Notes: a model not told the origin generated them from the sequence alone. 64,000 bases of DNA from Rossellomorea sp. BNER (GCA_024213275.1 JANAVG010000009.1:143566-207565), one strand, 5' to 3'. Shown: positions 24,591 through 34,612, numbered from the stretch's first letter. A program made the numbers and translations.

Positions 24591-26280
24591 TCTTGTGGAA
24601 CGTACAGGTCGAGAGAGAGCCCGTATATTATGCGATGATGGAACGTTTAAAGAATTGTTAGGTCCATTTGATGAGATGGAGTCTCCTCACTTAGTACAAC
24701 AGGGAATTGTTCCGCAAAGTGATGATGGTGTCATTATTGCAAAAGGTAAATTAAACGGGCAACAAATATTGGTTATTTCTATTGAAGGGAATTTTCAAGG
24801 GGGAGGAATTGGAGAAGTATCAGGTGCGAAGATTGCCGGAGCCCTGGAGCTTGCTTTAAAGGATAATAAAGCTGGAATGTCTATCTACCCTATTTTTATA
24901 TTTGATACTGGTGGTGTAAGACTTCAAGAAGCAAACTATGGATTACTGTCAATTGCTGAAATTGGCTCGGCCATTGTAGAGCTGCGTACTTTTGTACCTG
25001 TTATAGGCATCATTCCAGGTAAAATAGGTGCTTTCGGTGGTATGTCCATCACTGCTGGATTGTGTAGTGCCTTAATCATGACCCGTGAAGGACGCCTTGG
25101 GTTAAATGGTCCTGAAGTCATTGAGCAGGAAGCAGGAATTCGTGAACTTGATTCAATGGACCGGCTAAAGATTTGGAATTCAATCGGAGGCAAACAAAGA
25201 GTTGCGGCAGGGTTTGCCGAAATAATAATGGAAGATGATGCTCAAATGATCATGGATGCGATTCTTTCAATAATAAAAAAGGGAATCAAAATGACACCAA
25301 AAAGCTCCCAAGTAAAGCGTTACCTTACTTTCCTTGGATTGGTTGAACCATCTTTGCCTCTTTCACCTGAAGAAGTCATAAAGTTGTGGGGACAAACAGA
25401 AGATTCCTTTTCCATAGATCAACAAACTCTTCAAAAAGATGAAAAACATATAAAAAGTGAAGGCAGTAAGAGAACAAGCAGAGGTGGAAAATGGTTTCAT
25501 TTGTTAACAAACGAAGCAGATAATACAGGTGAAATCCCTTCCGTACTTTGTGCCGATTCCTTTATTGGTAACAAACCTACTCGTTTTTTAGCCATTGTTC
25601 CTAATGAAATCAATCGTTTTCCAAGAGCCCGATCTGGGGAATTTGGCCTTGAGGAAGGATGGATGCTTGCTAAACATATTCGTGAAGCCATCGAAGAGGA
25701 TCAACACGGGGAAAAGCGTGCCATTGTAGCAATTGTTGATGTACCAGGTCAGGCTTACGGATACCGTGAAGAACTTCTAGGTATTCATCAAGCTTGTGCT
25801 GCCGCTGTAGATGCTTATGCCTCAGCAAGGTTAGCAGGCCACCCAATCATTGGATTTATCCCTGGAAAAGCCATTTCAGGCGCTTTTCTTTCACACGGCT
25901 TACAAGCAAACCGTCTTCTTGCACTAGACGATGAGGGCGTGAATGTACATGTAATGTCCAAACAATCTGCAGCTAGAATTACACAACGGAGTCTAGCCGA
26001 GCTTGAAGAAGCAACCAAAAAAGTCCCAGCGATGGCTTACGATATTCAATCCTTTAAAAAGATAGGATCCCTCTTTGAATTAATAACTAAGGTGAATGCT
26101 AATAATCCGGGTAATGAGGATCGTCAGGTGATAATCAAAAAAATCATGAATGCAATCGAGGATATCGAAAATAATCCAAGAGACTTGAGCAACAGACTTA
26201 CCTTATCCGACGATGCTAAACCGCATGGGAGGTCCGCATCTATTTTAGTCAGACAAAGGTTAGAAGAACAATGGGATTAG
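24568..26280 (+). CDS. mdcDE: Malonate decarboxylase beta-gamma fusion
   Basis: 570 residues joining the two carboxyltransferase subunits that decarboxylate malonyl-ACP. Residues 1-280 are MdcD: FQGGGIGEVSGAKIAGAL (about 72-89), FDTGGVRLQEANYGL and PGKIGAFGGMS match the beta subunit. After a hydrophilic linker (about 285-315, rich in Lys and Ser) residues about 315-560 are MdcE: FPRARSGEFGLEEGW, VDVPGQAYGYREE and FIPGKAISGAFLSHGLQANR. In proteobacterial systems these are separate genes. It starts 23 bases inside mdcC and its stop overlaps mdcG, a tightly coupled arrangement. Confidence 0.92.
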   Translation: MLTPLRNSLVERTGRERARILCDDGTFKELLGPFDEMESPHLVQQGIVPQSDDGVIIAKGKLNGQQILVISIEGNFQGGGIGEVSGAKIAGALELALKDNKAGMSIYPIFIFDTGGVRLQEANYGLLSIAEIGSAIVELRTFVPVIGIIPGKIGAFGGMSITAGLCSALIMTREGRLGLNGPEVIEQEAGIRELDSMDRLKIWNSIGGKQRVAAGFAEIIMEDDAQMIMDAILSIIKKGIKMTPKSSQVKRYLTFLGLVEPSLPLSPEEVIKLWGQTEDSFSIDQQTLQKDEKHIKSEGSKRTSRGGKWFHLLTNEADNTGEIPSVLCADSFIGNKPTRFLAIVPNEINRFPRARSGEFGLEEGWMLAKHIREAIEEDQHGEKRAIVAIVDVPGQAYGYREELLGIHQACAAAVDAYASARLAGHPIIGFIPGKAISGAFLSHGLQANRLLALDDEGVNVHVMSKQSAARITQRSLAELEEATKKVPAMAYDIQSFKKIGSLFELITKVNANNPGNEDRQVIIKKIMNAIEDIENNPRDLSNRLTLSDDAKPHGRSASILVRQRLEEQWD

Positions 26281-26912
26281 CACCTCACGATTTGTTAGAA
26301 ATTTCAGATTCATCAGATTTGGTTATTCATTCACCGATGCCCGATTGGGTAAAAACTTCCTTGTCTCGTGCTCCCTTTGTTGTTGTTCGTCGGGCACGAG
26401 CACCAAAAAACCAAATAGCTGTCGGAATTAGAGGAAAACAAAGAAATCAGAGGTTTGCTGCTTTTCTTCCTAAAAATCAATTCATAAGAAAAATAACACC
26501 AGAACAATTAACTGAAAATCAACTATGGAAACAACATATTCGCTATAAAAAAGTGCAAGCTTTTACATGTCTTAACAGCATTGACCATTTACTTCAGCAC
26601 TATCAGTTTCTATGGGGACCCGCAGGAAGCGTCGGATTTGAACTTGCCAGCGGAAAGGAAACCGTCACACCTGAAAGCGACATCGATTTAATTATTCGGA
26701 CCCCCCACCGCTTAGAAAAAAATTTGGCTCAATTTCTCATCCATGAATTTCAAAAAAGCGAAGTTAGAATCGATGTGCAAATGGAAACACCTGTGGGAGC
26801 TGTAAATTTATTTGAATATGCAAAAACAAAAAGAGAACCTGTATTAGTCAAAACCCAAGATGGACCTCTTCTAATAGAGAACCCTTGGATTCTAAATAAA
26901 GTCGACAATTGA
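26271..26912 (+). CDS. mdcG: Malonate decarboxylase holo-ACP synthase (phosphoribosyl-dephospho-CoA transferase)
   Basis: 213 residues. MdcG transfers the prosthetic group to MdcC. The nucleotidyltransferase-like core shows WGPAGSVGFELASG (about 114-127) followed by PESDIDLIIRTP (about 133-144), the Asp pair expected to bind metal, and RIDVQMETPVGAVNL (about 165-179). The ATG overlaps the mdcDE stop by ten bases. With mdcB this completes the set for making the active acyl carrier. Confidence 0.92.
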   Translation: MGLAPHDLLEISDSSDLVIHSPMPDWVKTSLSRAPFVVVRRARAPKNQIAVGIRGKQRNQRFAAFLPKNQFIRKITPEQLTENQLWKQHIRYKKVQAFTCLNSIDHLLQHYQFLWGPAGSVGFELASGKETVTPESDIDLIIRTPHRLEKNLAQFLIHEFQKSEVRIDVQMETPVGAVNLFEYAKTKREPVLVKTQDGPLLIENPWILNKVDN

Positions 26913-26916
26913 CTTT
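26898..26916. promoter_or_regulatory. Possible internal GTCGAC operator
   Basis: AAAGTCGACAATTGACTTT spans the mdcG stop and is an imperfect palindrome containing the GTCGACAAT found at the other sites. It might control the M20-AbgT genes separately; it also lies within coding sequence, so chance is possible. Confidence 0.3.
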
Positions 26917-26952
26917 CTGTTTTTATTATATAAATGAGGAGAAGAATGACCT

Positions 26953-28350
26953 ATGAACTTAGAAAAACAAAAAATCCACGAATACGTTTGGAGTCGAAAA
27001 AATGAGTTCTTAGAACAATTATTTATTCTTTTACGGCAAAAAAGCATTAGTGCACAAAATGTAGGAATTCACGAATGTGCAGAATTGCTTAAGGATTTGA
27101 TGGAAGACCTCGGAATTACGACTCGATTAATGGAAACAAATGGGCACCCCGTTGTTTATGGAGAAACCATAAAAGATGAAAACAACTTTACCTTATTAAT
27201 CTATGGACATTATGATGTGCAGCCTCCTGACCCTCTTGTGGATTGGGTATCGCCTCCTTTTGAACCAACCATACGGGATGGAAGAATCTACTGTCGAGGA
27301 GCAGGAGACAATAAAGGACAACTGATAGCCCAACTCCTTGGAATTAAAACATTTATCGATCACCATCAGGATTTACCGATTAACATAAAGCTTGTGTTTG
27401 AAGGGGAAGAAGAAGTAGGAAGTGTTAACCTTCCAAATTTCGTGGAGGACAATAAGGATCTATTAAAGGCTGACCTTGTTTATACAGCTGATGGTTCTTC
27501 ACATAATAGCGGTTCCCCTCTTCTATTATTAGGGGTCAGAGGTATGTTGTCTTTTGAATTAAAAGCCAAAGGGGCCGATTGGGACAACCATTCTGGAAAT
27601 ACGGGCAATATCCTGCCTAACCCTGCTTGGGAATTAATAGATTTATTACAAACGATCCGTGATAAAAATGGCAAGGTACTAATAAAAGGATTCTACGATC
27701 ATATATTGCCAATATCTGAAAAAGATAGTGAGTTGCTTAAAAAACTTCCGTTTGATGTCAAAGATATTGGAGAGAAAATCGGTTATAGTCCATTGAATTT
27801 AGAGGGAGAAGACTATTATCGGAAACTGACAATGGAGCCTACGTTTAATATATGTGGTATTCAAAGTGGATACGCAGGAGAAGGGATTAAGACCATTATT
27901 CCCTCACATGCTACAGTGAAAATAGATGCCCGTCTAGTAGTTGATCAAGATCCAATGGACATTTTCAACAAGATATGTCAGCATGTACAAACTCACAATC
28001 CTGAGATTGAAGTAAGGTATCTAGGGTCTATGAAACCATCAAAGACTTCAGCAAATCTGGATATCGTTAAATGTGTCACCCATGCTATTCATCAGGCTTT
28101 TGATCTAGAACCTTTAATTCAGCCAAGTTTAGCTGGGTCGCTGCCAGATTATGTGTGGACCAAAATCTTAAACGCTCCTTCTATTATTATGCCTTATGCA
28201 AATTTCGATCAAAGAAATCATTCTCCTAATGAAAACATTAAAATAGATAATTTTTTGAATGGTATTCAATATACGTACCATGTCATACATGCCCTTGGAG
28301 AATATAAGAAATCGCAACAAAATAATCTTAACAAAGAGAAATCCGTATAG
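26953..28350 (+). CDS. M20 family metallopeptidase (dipeptidase-like)
   Basis: 465 residues. Zinc ligands typical of M20 enzymes are seen: His and Asp in YGHYDVQPPDP (about 88-98), Asp in RGAGDNKGQ (about 116-124), Glu pair in EGEEEVGS (about 150-157), Asp in VYTADGSS (about 175-182) and a late His in FDQRNHSPNE (about 419-428). The dimerisation domain sits between about 200 and 380. It hydrolyses an amide or peptide bond in the cytosol. It lies 40 bases after mdcG and 16 before the AbgT transporter, so it may cleave an imported amide conjugate, possibly one releasing malonate or an amino acid. That substrate is inferred. Confidence 0.9.
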   Translation: MNLEKQKIHEYVWSRKNEFLEQLFILLRQKSISAQNVGIHECAELLKDLMEDLGITTRLMETNGHPVVYGETIKDENNFTLLIYGHYDVQPPDPLVDWVSPPFEPTIRDGRIYCRGAGDNKGQLIAQLLGIKTFIDHHQDLPINIKLVFEGEEEVGSVNLPNFVEDNKDLLKADLVYTADGSSHNSGSPLLLLGVRGMLSFELKAKGADWDNHSGNTGNILPNPAWELIDLLQTIRDKNGKVLIKGFYDHILPISEKDSELLKKLPFDVKDIGEKIGYSPLNLEGEDYYRKLTMEPTFNICGIQSGYAGEGIKTIIPSHATVKIDARLVVDQDPMDIFNKICQHVQTHNPEIEVRYLGSMKPSKTSANLDIVKCVTHAIHQAFDLEPLIQPSLAGSLPDYVWTKILNAPSIIMPYANFDQRNHSPNENIKIDNFLNGIQYTYHVIHALGEYKKSQQNNLNKEKSV

Positions 28351-28366
28351 AAAGAAGTGTTTGATT

Positions 28367-29893
28367 ATGGAGCCCAACCAATCTTATAAAAAGAAAAAGC
28401 TTGATTTTTTAGGCGGAATCGAACATCTAGGAAACCGTCTCCCCCACCCTGTTGGAATTTTTCTCTATATTACATTATTTGTCATCATCGCATCTTGGTT
28501 ATTTAATCTTTTAGGAACAAGTGTCATCCATCCTGGGACAAATGAAAATACCGTAGTAAAGAGTTTAATTTCTGTGGAGGGGATACAATACATCTTAACC
28601 TCCTTGTTTAGTAATTTTATAGAGTTTAAACCATTAGGGTTAGTACTAGTCTTTGCTCTTGGAATTGGTGTGGCTGAAAAAGTTGGATTATTTGAAGCCA
28701 CTATTAAAAAGACGCTAATGAAAGCACCTAAATCAGTTATTACCTATGCAGTCATGTTTATGGGGATTATGGGTAGCATTACTGCGGACTCAGCTTATCT
28801 TATTGTTCCCCCCATAGCTGCAATGATCTTTCATCTTTTTGGCAGGCATCCCCTGGCAGGATTAGCTGCTGGAATCGCGGCCACTGGTTGTGGTTTTACT
28901 GCAAATTTATTTGTTGGGGTATTTGATGTCATGTTATCTGGGATCTCAACAGAAATTGTTCAAACCATCTATCCAAATTTGGTGGTAAATTCAGTGGATA
29001 ATTGGTATTTTATGAGCGCGTCTGTTTTTGTCCTTACATTCGTCGGTGTCTTTGTTACTGAGAAAATTATTGAACCTCGATTGGGAAAATATAACGGAGA
29101 AGTAGAGATACAGTTGGAAAGTCAAGATGATGTAGATAGTCTATTAATAAACAAAGCTTTACGTAATACACTTATTGCGGCAGTTATATATTTTGTCTTA
29201 GTCATCTGTGTGTTTTTTATTCCATCATCACCTCTAAGCGGAGAGGAAACCAGTTTATTTATGAATGTTATAAATACTCTAGTATTTCTTTTCTTTATTA
29301 TCATAGGCTTAACCTTTGGAATAACGGCAAAGAAAATAAATAATGTAAAAGATATGGCTAACTATATGGGAGAATCCATAAAAGATATGTCTGGATTCAT
29401 TGTATTAGTATTTATCATCGCGCAATTTATTGCGTATCTAGAATGGAGTAATTTAACCATTGTTACAGCTGTTAAGGGGGCTGAACTTCTTAAGTCGGGA
29501 AATGTGGAAGGATTACCAGCTATCCTATTACTTATCATTGTAACTTCCCTTTCAAGTTTGTTTATTACAAGTGGATCAGCCCTTTGGTCTGTATTAGGTC
29601 CTGTAGTACTTCCTATGTATATGCTATTAGACTTTCACCCTGCTTTTATTCAAGTTGCCTACCGTATTGGTGATTCTGTTACAAACATGATTACACCCAT
29701 GCAACCATTTGTGGCTGTCATGTTAGGTTTTTTAATGAAATATGATAGGAAAGCTGGATTAGGAACTCATATTGCTTTGATCTTACCTTATACGATTGCA
29801 TTTCTTATAGCCTGGATGATTATGTTTACGGCATTTGCACTGTTGGATATTCCTGTTGGCCCAGGAGTCCCTATGTATTTAGAAGGGAAATAA
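28367..29893 (+). CDS. AbgT family transporter
   Basis: 508 residues with about eleven to thirteen hydrophobic segments. GNRLPHPVGIFLYI near the N terminus, TADSAYLIVPPIAA (about 138-151), TGCGFTANLFVG and the late TSGSALWSVLGPVVLPM and RIGDSVTNMITPMQPF segments are AbgT signatures. E. coli AbgT imports p-aminobenzoyl-glutamate, which the M20-type AbgAB hydrolase then splits; here the same pairing is repeated. I start at the ATG at 28367 (AGAAAGAAGTG upstream), since an upstream extension would overlap the M20 gene. No MdcF, MadLM or other malonate carrier is present, so this may be the operon's importer. Confidence 0.9.
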   Translation: MEPNQSYKKKKLDFLGGIEHLGNRLPHPVGIFLYITLFVIIASWLFNLLGTSVIHPGTNENTVVKSLISVEGIQYILTSLFSNFIEFKPLGLVLVFALGIGVAEKVGLFEATIKKTLMKAPKSVITYAVMFMGIMGSITADSAYLIVPPIAAMIFHLFGRHPLAGLAAGIAATGCGFTANLFVGVFDVMLSGISTEIVQTIYPNLVVNSVDNWYFMSASVFVLTFVGVFVTEKIIEPRLGKYNGEVEIQLESQDDVDSLLINKALRNTLIAAVIYFVLVICVFFIPSSPLSGEETSLFMNVINTLVFLFFIIIGLTFGITAKKINNVKDMANYMGESIKDMSGFIVLVFIIAQFIAYLEWSNLTIVTAVKGAELLKSGNVEGLPAILLLIIVTSLSSLFITSGSALWSVLGPVVLPMYMLLDFHPAFIQVAYRIGDSVTNMITPMQPFVAVMLGFLMKYDRKAGLGTHIALILPYTIAFLIAWMIMFTAFALLDIPVGPGVPMYLEGK

Positions 29894-29908
29894 TCTAGCT
29901 AACAGATT

Positions 29909-29950
29909 ATACTCGAACAAGTATTTAAGATCTTGTTCGGGTATCTTATT
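29909..29950 (+). terminator. Terminator of the malonate operon
   Basis: ATACTCGAACAAG pairs over 13 positions (one G-T) with CTTGTTCGGGTAT across a ten-base loop, followed by CTTATTTA. Confidence 0.75.
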
Positions 29951-29982
29951 TAACAAATGTATAATATTCACCACAAGCATAA

Positions 29983-30118
29983 CGAGGCTGTTGAAAAGCA
30001 TAAGAACCCCAAATATGCAGAACCAAATGCTTGACCTTGATCGTGTAAATAGGTCACATAAGTAAGAGGACCTACTTAGAAGACTCTTTTAATTATACTG
30101 CCTACTTTAACAACCCAT
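29983..30118. repeat. Possible small insertion-sequence remnant
   Basis: The stretch starts GGCTGTTGAAAAG and ends with TACTTTAACAACC, whose complement GGTTGTTAAAGTA is an imperfect inverted match. Such ends resemble those of IS1182/IS4-type elements. At about 135 bases with no gene inside, it could be a deleted element or MITE. The match is weak. Confidence 0.3.
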
Positions 30119-30200
30119 TTCTAAGAAATTCCTTCAATGAATAATATGTGGATATAATGACACTTTATAAATAGATACATTTATAATTTAGGAGGCGTCT

Positions 30201-31202
30201 ATGATCGATCATAACATTAGGTTATCAAGTCCGGAAATTGGAGGCTTGTGGGGAACTTATATGCAAGAAAAAATGTCTGTGTGCTTCTTGAAGTATTTCC
30301 TTCATCATATAAAAGATGGCGAAATAGAAACTATCCTTCAAAAAGCATTGGACATTTCGATTGCACATTTGAAACAAATTAGTGAAATATTTTCAGAAGA
30401 AAATATCCCCTTACCTCATGGATTTTCGGATGAGGATATTGAGTTATCAGCTCCACCACTTTTTCATGATCCCTTTGCTTTAAGTTTTGTTTATACTATG
30501 AGTCGAATGGGCATGATCAACCATGCGTTCGTTACCTCTAATATTGCTAGACTTGATGTTCTTGACTTTTTTACAAAAGCTTTAAGCCAATCTTCAGAAC
30601 TTTATCGTGATTCCACTACTTTAATGCTATCCAAAGGTATTTATGATAGGCCTCCAATGATTAGTTATCCTAAAAAGGTGGAATATATACAAAAACAATC
30701 ATATATCAATGGAGTTATTGGAAAAAAAAGACCTTTAAATGCCGTTGAGCTTACAGAGGTGTTTTTTAATATCGAACGCAATTATTTTTCTATTTTGCTT
30801 TGTTTAGGCTTACTTCAAGTGGTAAAAGACAAAGAGATTAAAGGTTTTATAAAGAATGGGAAAGAAATATCTGAAAAACAAATTAAATTTTTTAACGAAC
30901 TATTGATAAAGGAAGATCTTCTGGGTACAGTTCCAGTTAGTATGGAAGTAACAGATTCAACAACTTCGCCTTTTTCTGAAAAACTCATCGTAGCACTCTT
31001 TCATTTTTTGAATTCCATCGATATTACACTTATCGGACACGCCTTATCTTTATCTATGAGAATAGACTTGGCTACTCATTACAGTAAATTCATTGGGGAA
31101 ATATTAATTTATGCCAAAGATGGGTTTAACATCATGGTTAATCGGAAATGGCTGGAACAACCACCCCAAGCTCCAAATCGAAAAGAATTGGAGAAATTGT
31201 AA
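30201..31202 (+). CDS. DUF3231 family protein
   Basis: 333 residues, all-helical in appearance, made of two similar halves. Each half starts with a segment of the type LSSPEIGGLWGTYMQE (residues 8-23) or LNAVELTEVFFNIERN (about 178-193), followed by helices with conserved His, Glu and aromatic residues (PPLFHDPFALSFVY). This duplicated build and the spacing fit DUF3231, a Bacillaceae family of unknown function that resembles ferritin-like four-helix bundles. GGAGGCG precedes the ATG. It is a single-gene unit. Confidence 0.85.
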   Translation: MIDHNIRLSSPEIGGLWGTYMQEKMSVCFLKYFLHHIKDGEIETILQKALDISIAHLKQISEIFSEENIPLPHGFSDEDIELSAPPLFHDPFALSFVYTMSRMGMINHAFVTSNIARLDVLDFFTKALSQSSELYRDSTTLMLSKGIYDRPPMISYPKKVEYIQKQSYINGVIGKKRPLNAVELTEVFFNIERNYFSILLCLGLLQVVKDKEIKGFIKNGKEISEKQIKFFNELLIKEDLLGTVPVSMEVTDSTTSPFSEKLIVALFHFLNSIDITLIGHALSLSMRIDLATHYSKFIGEILIYAKDGFNIMVNRKWLEQPPQAPNRKELEKL

Positions 31203-32110
31203 AAATCGTTCGAAAATGATAACGTGCAATAGGAAGTCTTCTCTCCATTTTTAATTATTCAAGATAATTTTCAGAGTTTTTTTATCTTTTAGGAGTCCGG
31301 ATTCCACCAGTTGTATTATTATTATTGATTTCTCCATATTAAAGAGCTATCCCGAATAGCTATAGCCGCCTCCGTTTTCCCGATTCCCCCTGCGCTTCAT
31401 ACCCAAGACCTGTGAGTCTAAACGCATGAAAGAGCATTGACGCGGGATGGTTTCATGATACTTTCTTAATTAAATCCTCTTCTGTCAGACACTCGATGGG
31501 TGTACCAATGAATTCTGGTTATTTATTTATAACGGACTAGACAAATTCCAAGGAGTCTGATGCACCTAACAGTCCTAGATAAATTTTCAAGAATGACCCT
31601 CCTCTTTCGCGTTGAACCATAAGATACATTTTAGGAATTCTATTTCCATTCTTTTTTCTAATATAATTAGATCAAAAGTATAAAGCAGTGATACCACTTT
31701 CAAGGCTTTTCCCTTATAAAACCGTACACTCTAAAGTGAATTTATGAGCAATATTAATAAGTGAATCAGCTTTGTGATCGGTCACTTCTATCTAATACAC
31801 GGAAGTGTCTCTTTTTCAGTAGTTGATTCATAAGCATAACCATCACTCTACATTGTGTACGTTTAGTATTTCTACAAAATAGAAAATACTCGTTAGCATA
31901 TAGTGGAAGGCTTTTAACTTTTGTAGAGATGAAGTAATGATTGTATACTATGTTGAATGACTATTATAAGAAAAAGCAATAGTCTTTATAATGTGGTTCG
32001 ATTTTAATTTTACAATCGCCCTATATTTTCCTATCTTGTCCCCTACTAACTATATCAAGTACATTCTATAAAGAAAATGACTATTCAACACTTAGAAGGT
32101 GGCGTTTGAT
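31203..32110. other. Long intergenic region before the AraC-GH39 gene
   Basis: About 900 bases. The left part holds the decayed reading frame listed at 31330-31590. The right part (31650-32095) is AT-rich and presumably carries the AraC-GH39 promoter; no operator was recognised. Confidence 0.45.
31330..31590 (-). pseudogene. Decayed regulator-like N terminus
   Basis: AGGAGGG precedes a leftward TTG at 31590. The frame then reads KIYLGLLGASDSLEFV, stop, and after two more stops PEFIGTPIECLTEEDLIKK and later FHAFRLTGLGYEAQGESGK. The layout resembles the sensor start of the regulator at 18421-19716 (KIGVVGPKTSVERM, then EVEFIPFPYAEFQETR). At least three in-frame stops show it is dead. The relation is a visual match only. 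Confidence 0.4.
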
Positions 32111-34612
32111 ATGAGGCATAAATATGAGTTTATTGAACTTCAAGAAAATTTACCTTTTAAAATGTTTATCAATAGTGTGGATTATATTCCCTTTCATTGG
32201 CATAAAGAAATTGAGCTAATTTTTGTCGTACAAGGATCTATAGATTTAATTGTAGAAAGTCAGCGATATGTACTAAACGAACGAGATTTTATTGTGATTA
32301 ATAGTATGAACGTACATAAAATTGATAAAACCGATTCGGAAAATGTGTTGTTAACGTTACAAATTGATCTTGATCTGACCAATCACTATATTCCTGATTT
32401 AGAAAAAGTAATATTCCACTGTAATTCACAAGATACAGAGCAACAAGAAGCATATGATGTTATTCGGCGTTATCTTGCACAAATGGCCTGGGAACTCAAT
32501 AAACGTGTAAAAGGATATCGATCAGATTTAATGGGGATTCTTTATTTATTAATTGGACATCTATTCCGCTCATTTCCTCATGAAATGAAAGATGCGGAAA
32601 TGATTATGTCCAACAATCATGATATGGAACGATTAAGCCGGATTATTCAATACATTGATGAAAATTATATGCGAAAGCTCTCATTAAATGAAATGGCTGA
32701 ACGGGAACATCTTAACTTTTACTATTTTTCGCATTTTTTTAAGGATAAGATAGGCTTGTCTTTTAAAAAGTATTTAACTTTAATCAGATTAGATAAAGCG
32801 GCGAATCAGTTGATAGAAACGGATAAAAGCATCTTGGATATTTCCTTTGATTGCGGATTCGCAAATAATAAAGCGTTTAACAAGAGTTTTAAAGATAAGT
32901 TTGGGATGACGCCAACCGTATATCGTCAACAGCATACCGAATACCAACCCCTCCTTCCACCGTTAATCCCATTAATTATCGAAGAAACACCTAATGGGAT
33001 TTATTCAGATGTTTCTAAAGTAACCACTTTAGAAAATTTATTGGATTATTTACCTAGTGAAGGGACCCAAATAGCGAATAAACTCACTACGATCAACCAA
33101 CTTCGCGTAGAAGTTGATGTTGAGGAGCCTGGAAAACCGTATAAGCAATATTGGAAAATACTAACGACTGCGGGAAGAGCAGCAGAAGGTCTTCGTTCTG
33201 ATTGGCAAGAACAATTTCTTATGTTGAAAGAAGAATTAGATTTTCAGTACATTCGTTTTCATGGAATTTTTAATGACGAAATGATGGTTTATCATGAATC
33301 TCCTGAGGGCAAAAGTATTTATAATTGGAATTACGTAGATAAATTATACGATTTCCTCATTAAAGCAAAGACACATCCGTTTGTTGAATTAGGGTTTATG
33401 CCGACTAGTTTAAGACGGTCGGATGAGACAATATTTTGGTGGAAAGGCAATATTGCTCCGCCCAATGATACGAAAAAGTGGATTGATTTAGTCGAGAACT
33501 TTATTCGTCATTGTATTCAACGTTATGGAATCGAGGAAGTGAGGAAATGGTATTTTGAAGTTTGGAATGAGCCAGATTTAGAAGGAGTCTGCTGGGCTGG
33601 GACCCGTGAAGAGTATTTTGAATTCTATCAAGCGACGGTGAATGCGATAAAGTCTGTTTCATCTGAATTGATAGTAGGAGGACCTGCTCTCAATTATGGT
33701 ACAGCCTTGCAAAAAACGTGGCTGACAGAATTCCTTAACTTTTGCAAACAAAACGAAATACCGATTGATTTTATATCGTTCCATATGTATTCAGAATATA
33801 TTGATTCAACTGAAGCGAAATCCACTAGTTTAACCGGAATCAAGCAAGCAACTTTTTATCAAGAAATCATTAGTAGTGTACAAGAAACATTATCTCGTGC
33901 AAATCGTAACGATTTAAGTCTGCATGTTACAGAGTGGAATTTTTCTCTTTTCTCTCGTAATCTTATTCATGATACGATGTTCATGGGTCCATTTATCATC
34001 AAGCATGTCCTTGATTCAATCGGCAAAGTCCAGTCATTGGGATTTTGGACATTTACCGACATCTTTGAAGAATTTCTGGCAGGTACTTCGATGTTTCATG
34101 GTGGATTTGGCATGATGAATATGCAAGGATTAAAAAAGCCTTCCTATTACGCCTACTATTTACTTAAAAAATTAGGATCCCATATTCTTGCGAAAGGTGA
34201 ACAATATATTATAACGAAGCAAAATAAGGACATCCAAATACTAGCCTTTAATTATAGTCATGTAGACAAACTTTTTATGGAAGGTGATTGGTCTGGTATC
34301 ACGGAAAAAAATCGATACAGTGTGTTTGAATTAAAAGAACAAATAAGTCTTGAAATGACGCTTCATAACCTATCCGGAGTTTATAAATACACGCACTATC
34401 AGTTAGACCGCAAGAATGGCTCTGTTTTTGATGAGTGGTTAGCAATGGGTGCGCCTGAATCTCCTTCCACAGAGGAAATTAATTATTTAAAAAAAAGAAG
34501 TGGACCCAAGATTCAAACAGAACAGCTTGTTGTTGATTCTTCCCTCCAAGTGACAATGGAAATTCCTTCTTTTGGTGTTCAATTAATTACCCTTAGCAAA
34601 ATATTCGAATGA
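32111..34612 (+). CDS. AraC family regulator fused to a GH39-like glycosidase domain
   Basis: 833 residues. The N-terminal cupin (about 10-130) contains PFHWHKEIELIFVVQGS. The AraC double helix-turn-helix follows (about 180-280): LSLNEMAEREHLNFYYFSHFFK and ISFDCGFANNKAFNKSFKDKFGMTP, quoted in part. From about 330 to 700 there is a TIM-barrel like GH39 beta-xylosidase, with the acid/base Glu in WNEPD (Glu487) and a nucleophile-like Glu in TEWNF (Glu608) both kept. There is no signal peptide, so it is cytosolic. AAGGTGG eight bases before 32111 supports that ATG over the GTG at 32099. It probably controls the GH3-EIIC genes downstream; the glycosidase domain may sense or process the inducer. 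Confidence 0.85.
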   Translation: MRHKYEFIELQENLPFKMFINSVDYIPFHWHKEIELIFVVQGSIDLIVESQRYVLNERDFIVINSMNVHKIDKTDSENVLLTLQIDLDLTNHYIPDLEKVIFHCNSQDTEQQEAYDVIRRYLAQMAWELNKRVKGYRSDLMGILYLLIGHLFRSFPHEMKDAEMIMSNNHDMERLSRIIQYIDENYMRKLSLNEMAEREHLNFYYFSHFFKDKIGLSFKKYLTLIRLDKAANQLIETDKSILDISFDCGFANNKAFNKSFKDKFGMTPTVYRQQHTEYQPLLPPLIPLIIEETPNGIYSDVSKVTTLENLLDYLPSEGTQIANKLTTINQLRVEVDVEEPGKPYKQYWKILTTAGRAAEGLRSDWQEQFLMLKEELDFQYIRFHGIFNDEMMVYHESPEGKSIYNWNYVDKLYDFLIKAKTHPFVELGFMPTSLRRSDETIFWWKGNIAPPNDTKKWIDLVENFIRHCIQRYGIEEVRKWYFEVWNEPDLEGVCWAGTREEYFEFYQATVNAIKSVSSELIVGGPALNYGTALQKTWLTEFLNFCKQNEIPIDFISFHMYSEYIDSTEAKSTSLTGIKQATFYQEIISSVQETLSRANRNDLSLHVTEWNFSLFSRNLIHDTMFMGPFIIKHVLDSIGKVQSLGFWTFTDIFEEFLAGTSMFHGGFGMMNMQGLKKPSYYAYYLLKKLGSHILAKGEQYIITKQNKDIQILAFNYSHVDKLFMEGDWSGITEKNRYSVFELKEQISLEMTLHNLSGVYKYTHYQLDRKNGSVFDEWLAMGAPESPSTEEINYLKKRSGPKIQTEQLVVDSSLQVTMEIPSFGVQLITLSKIFE

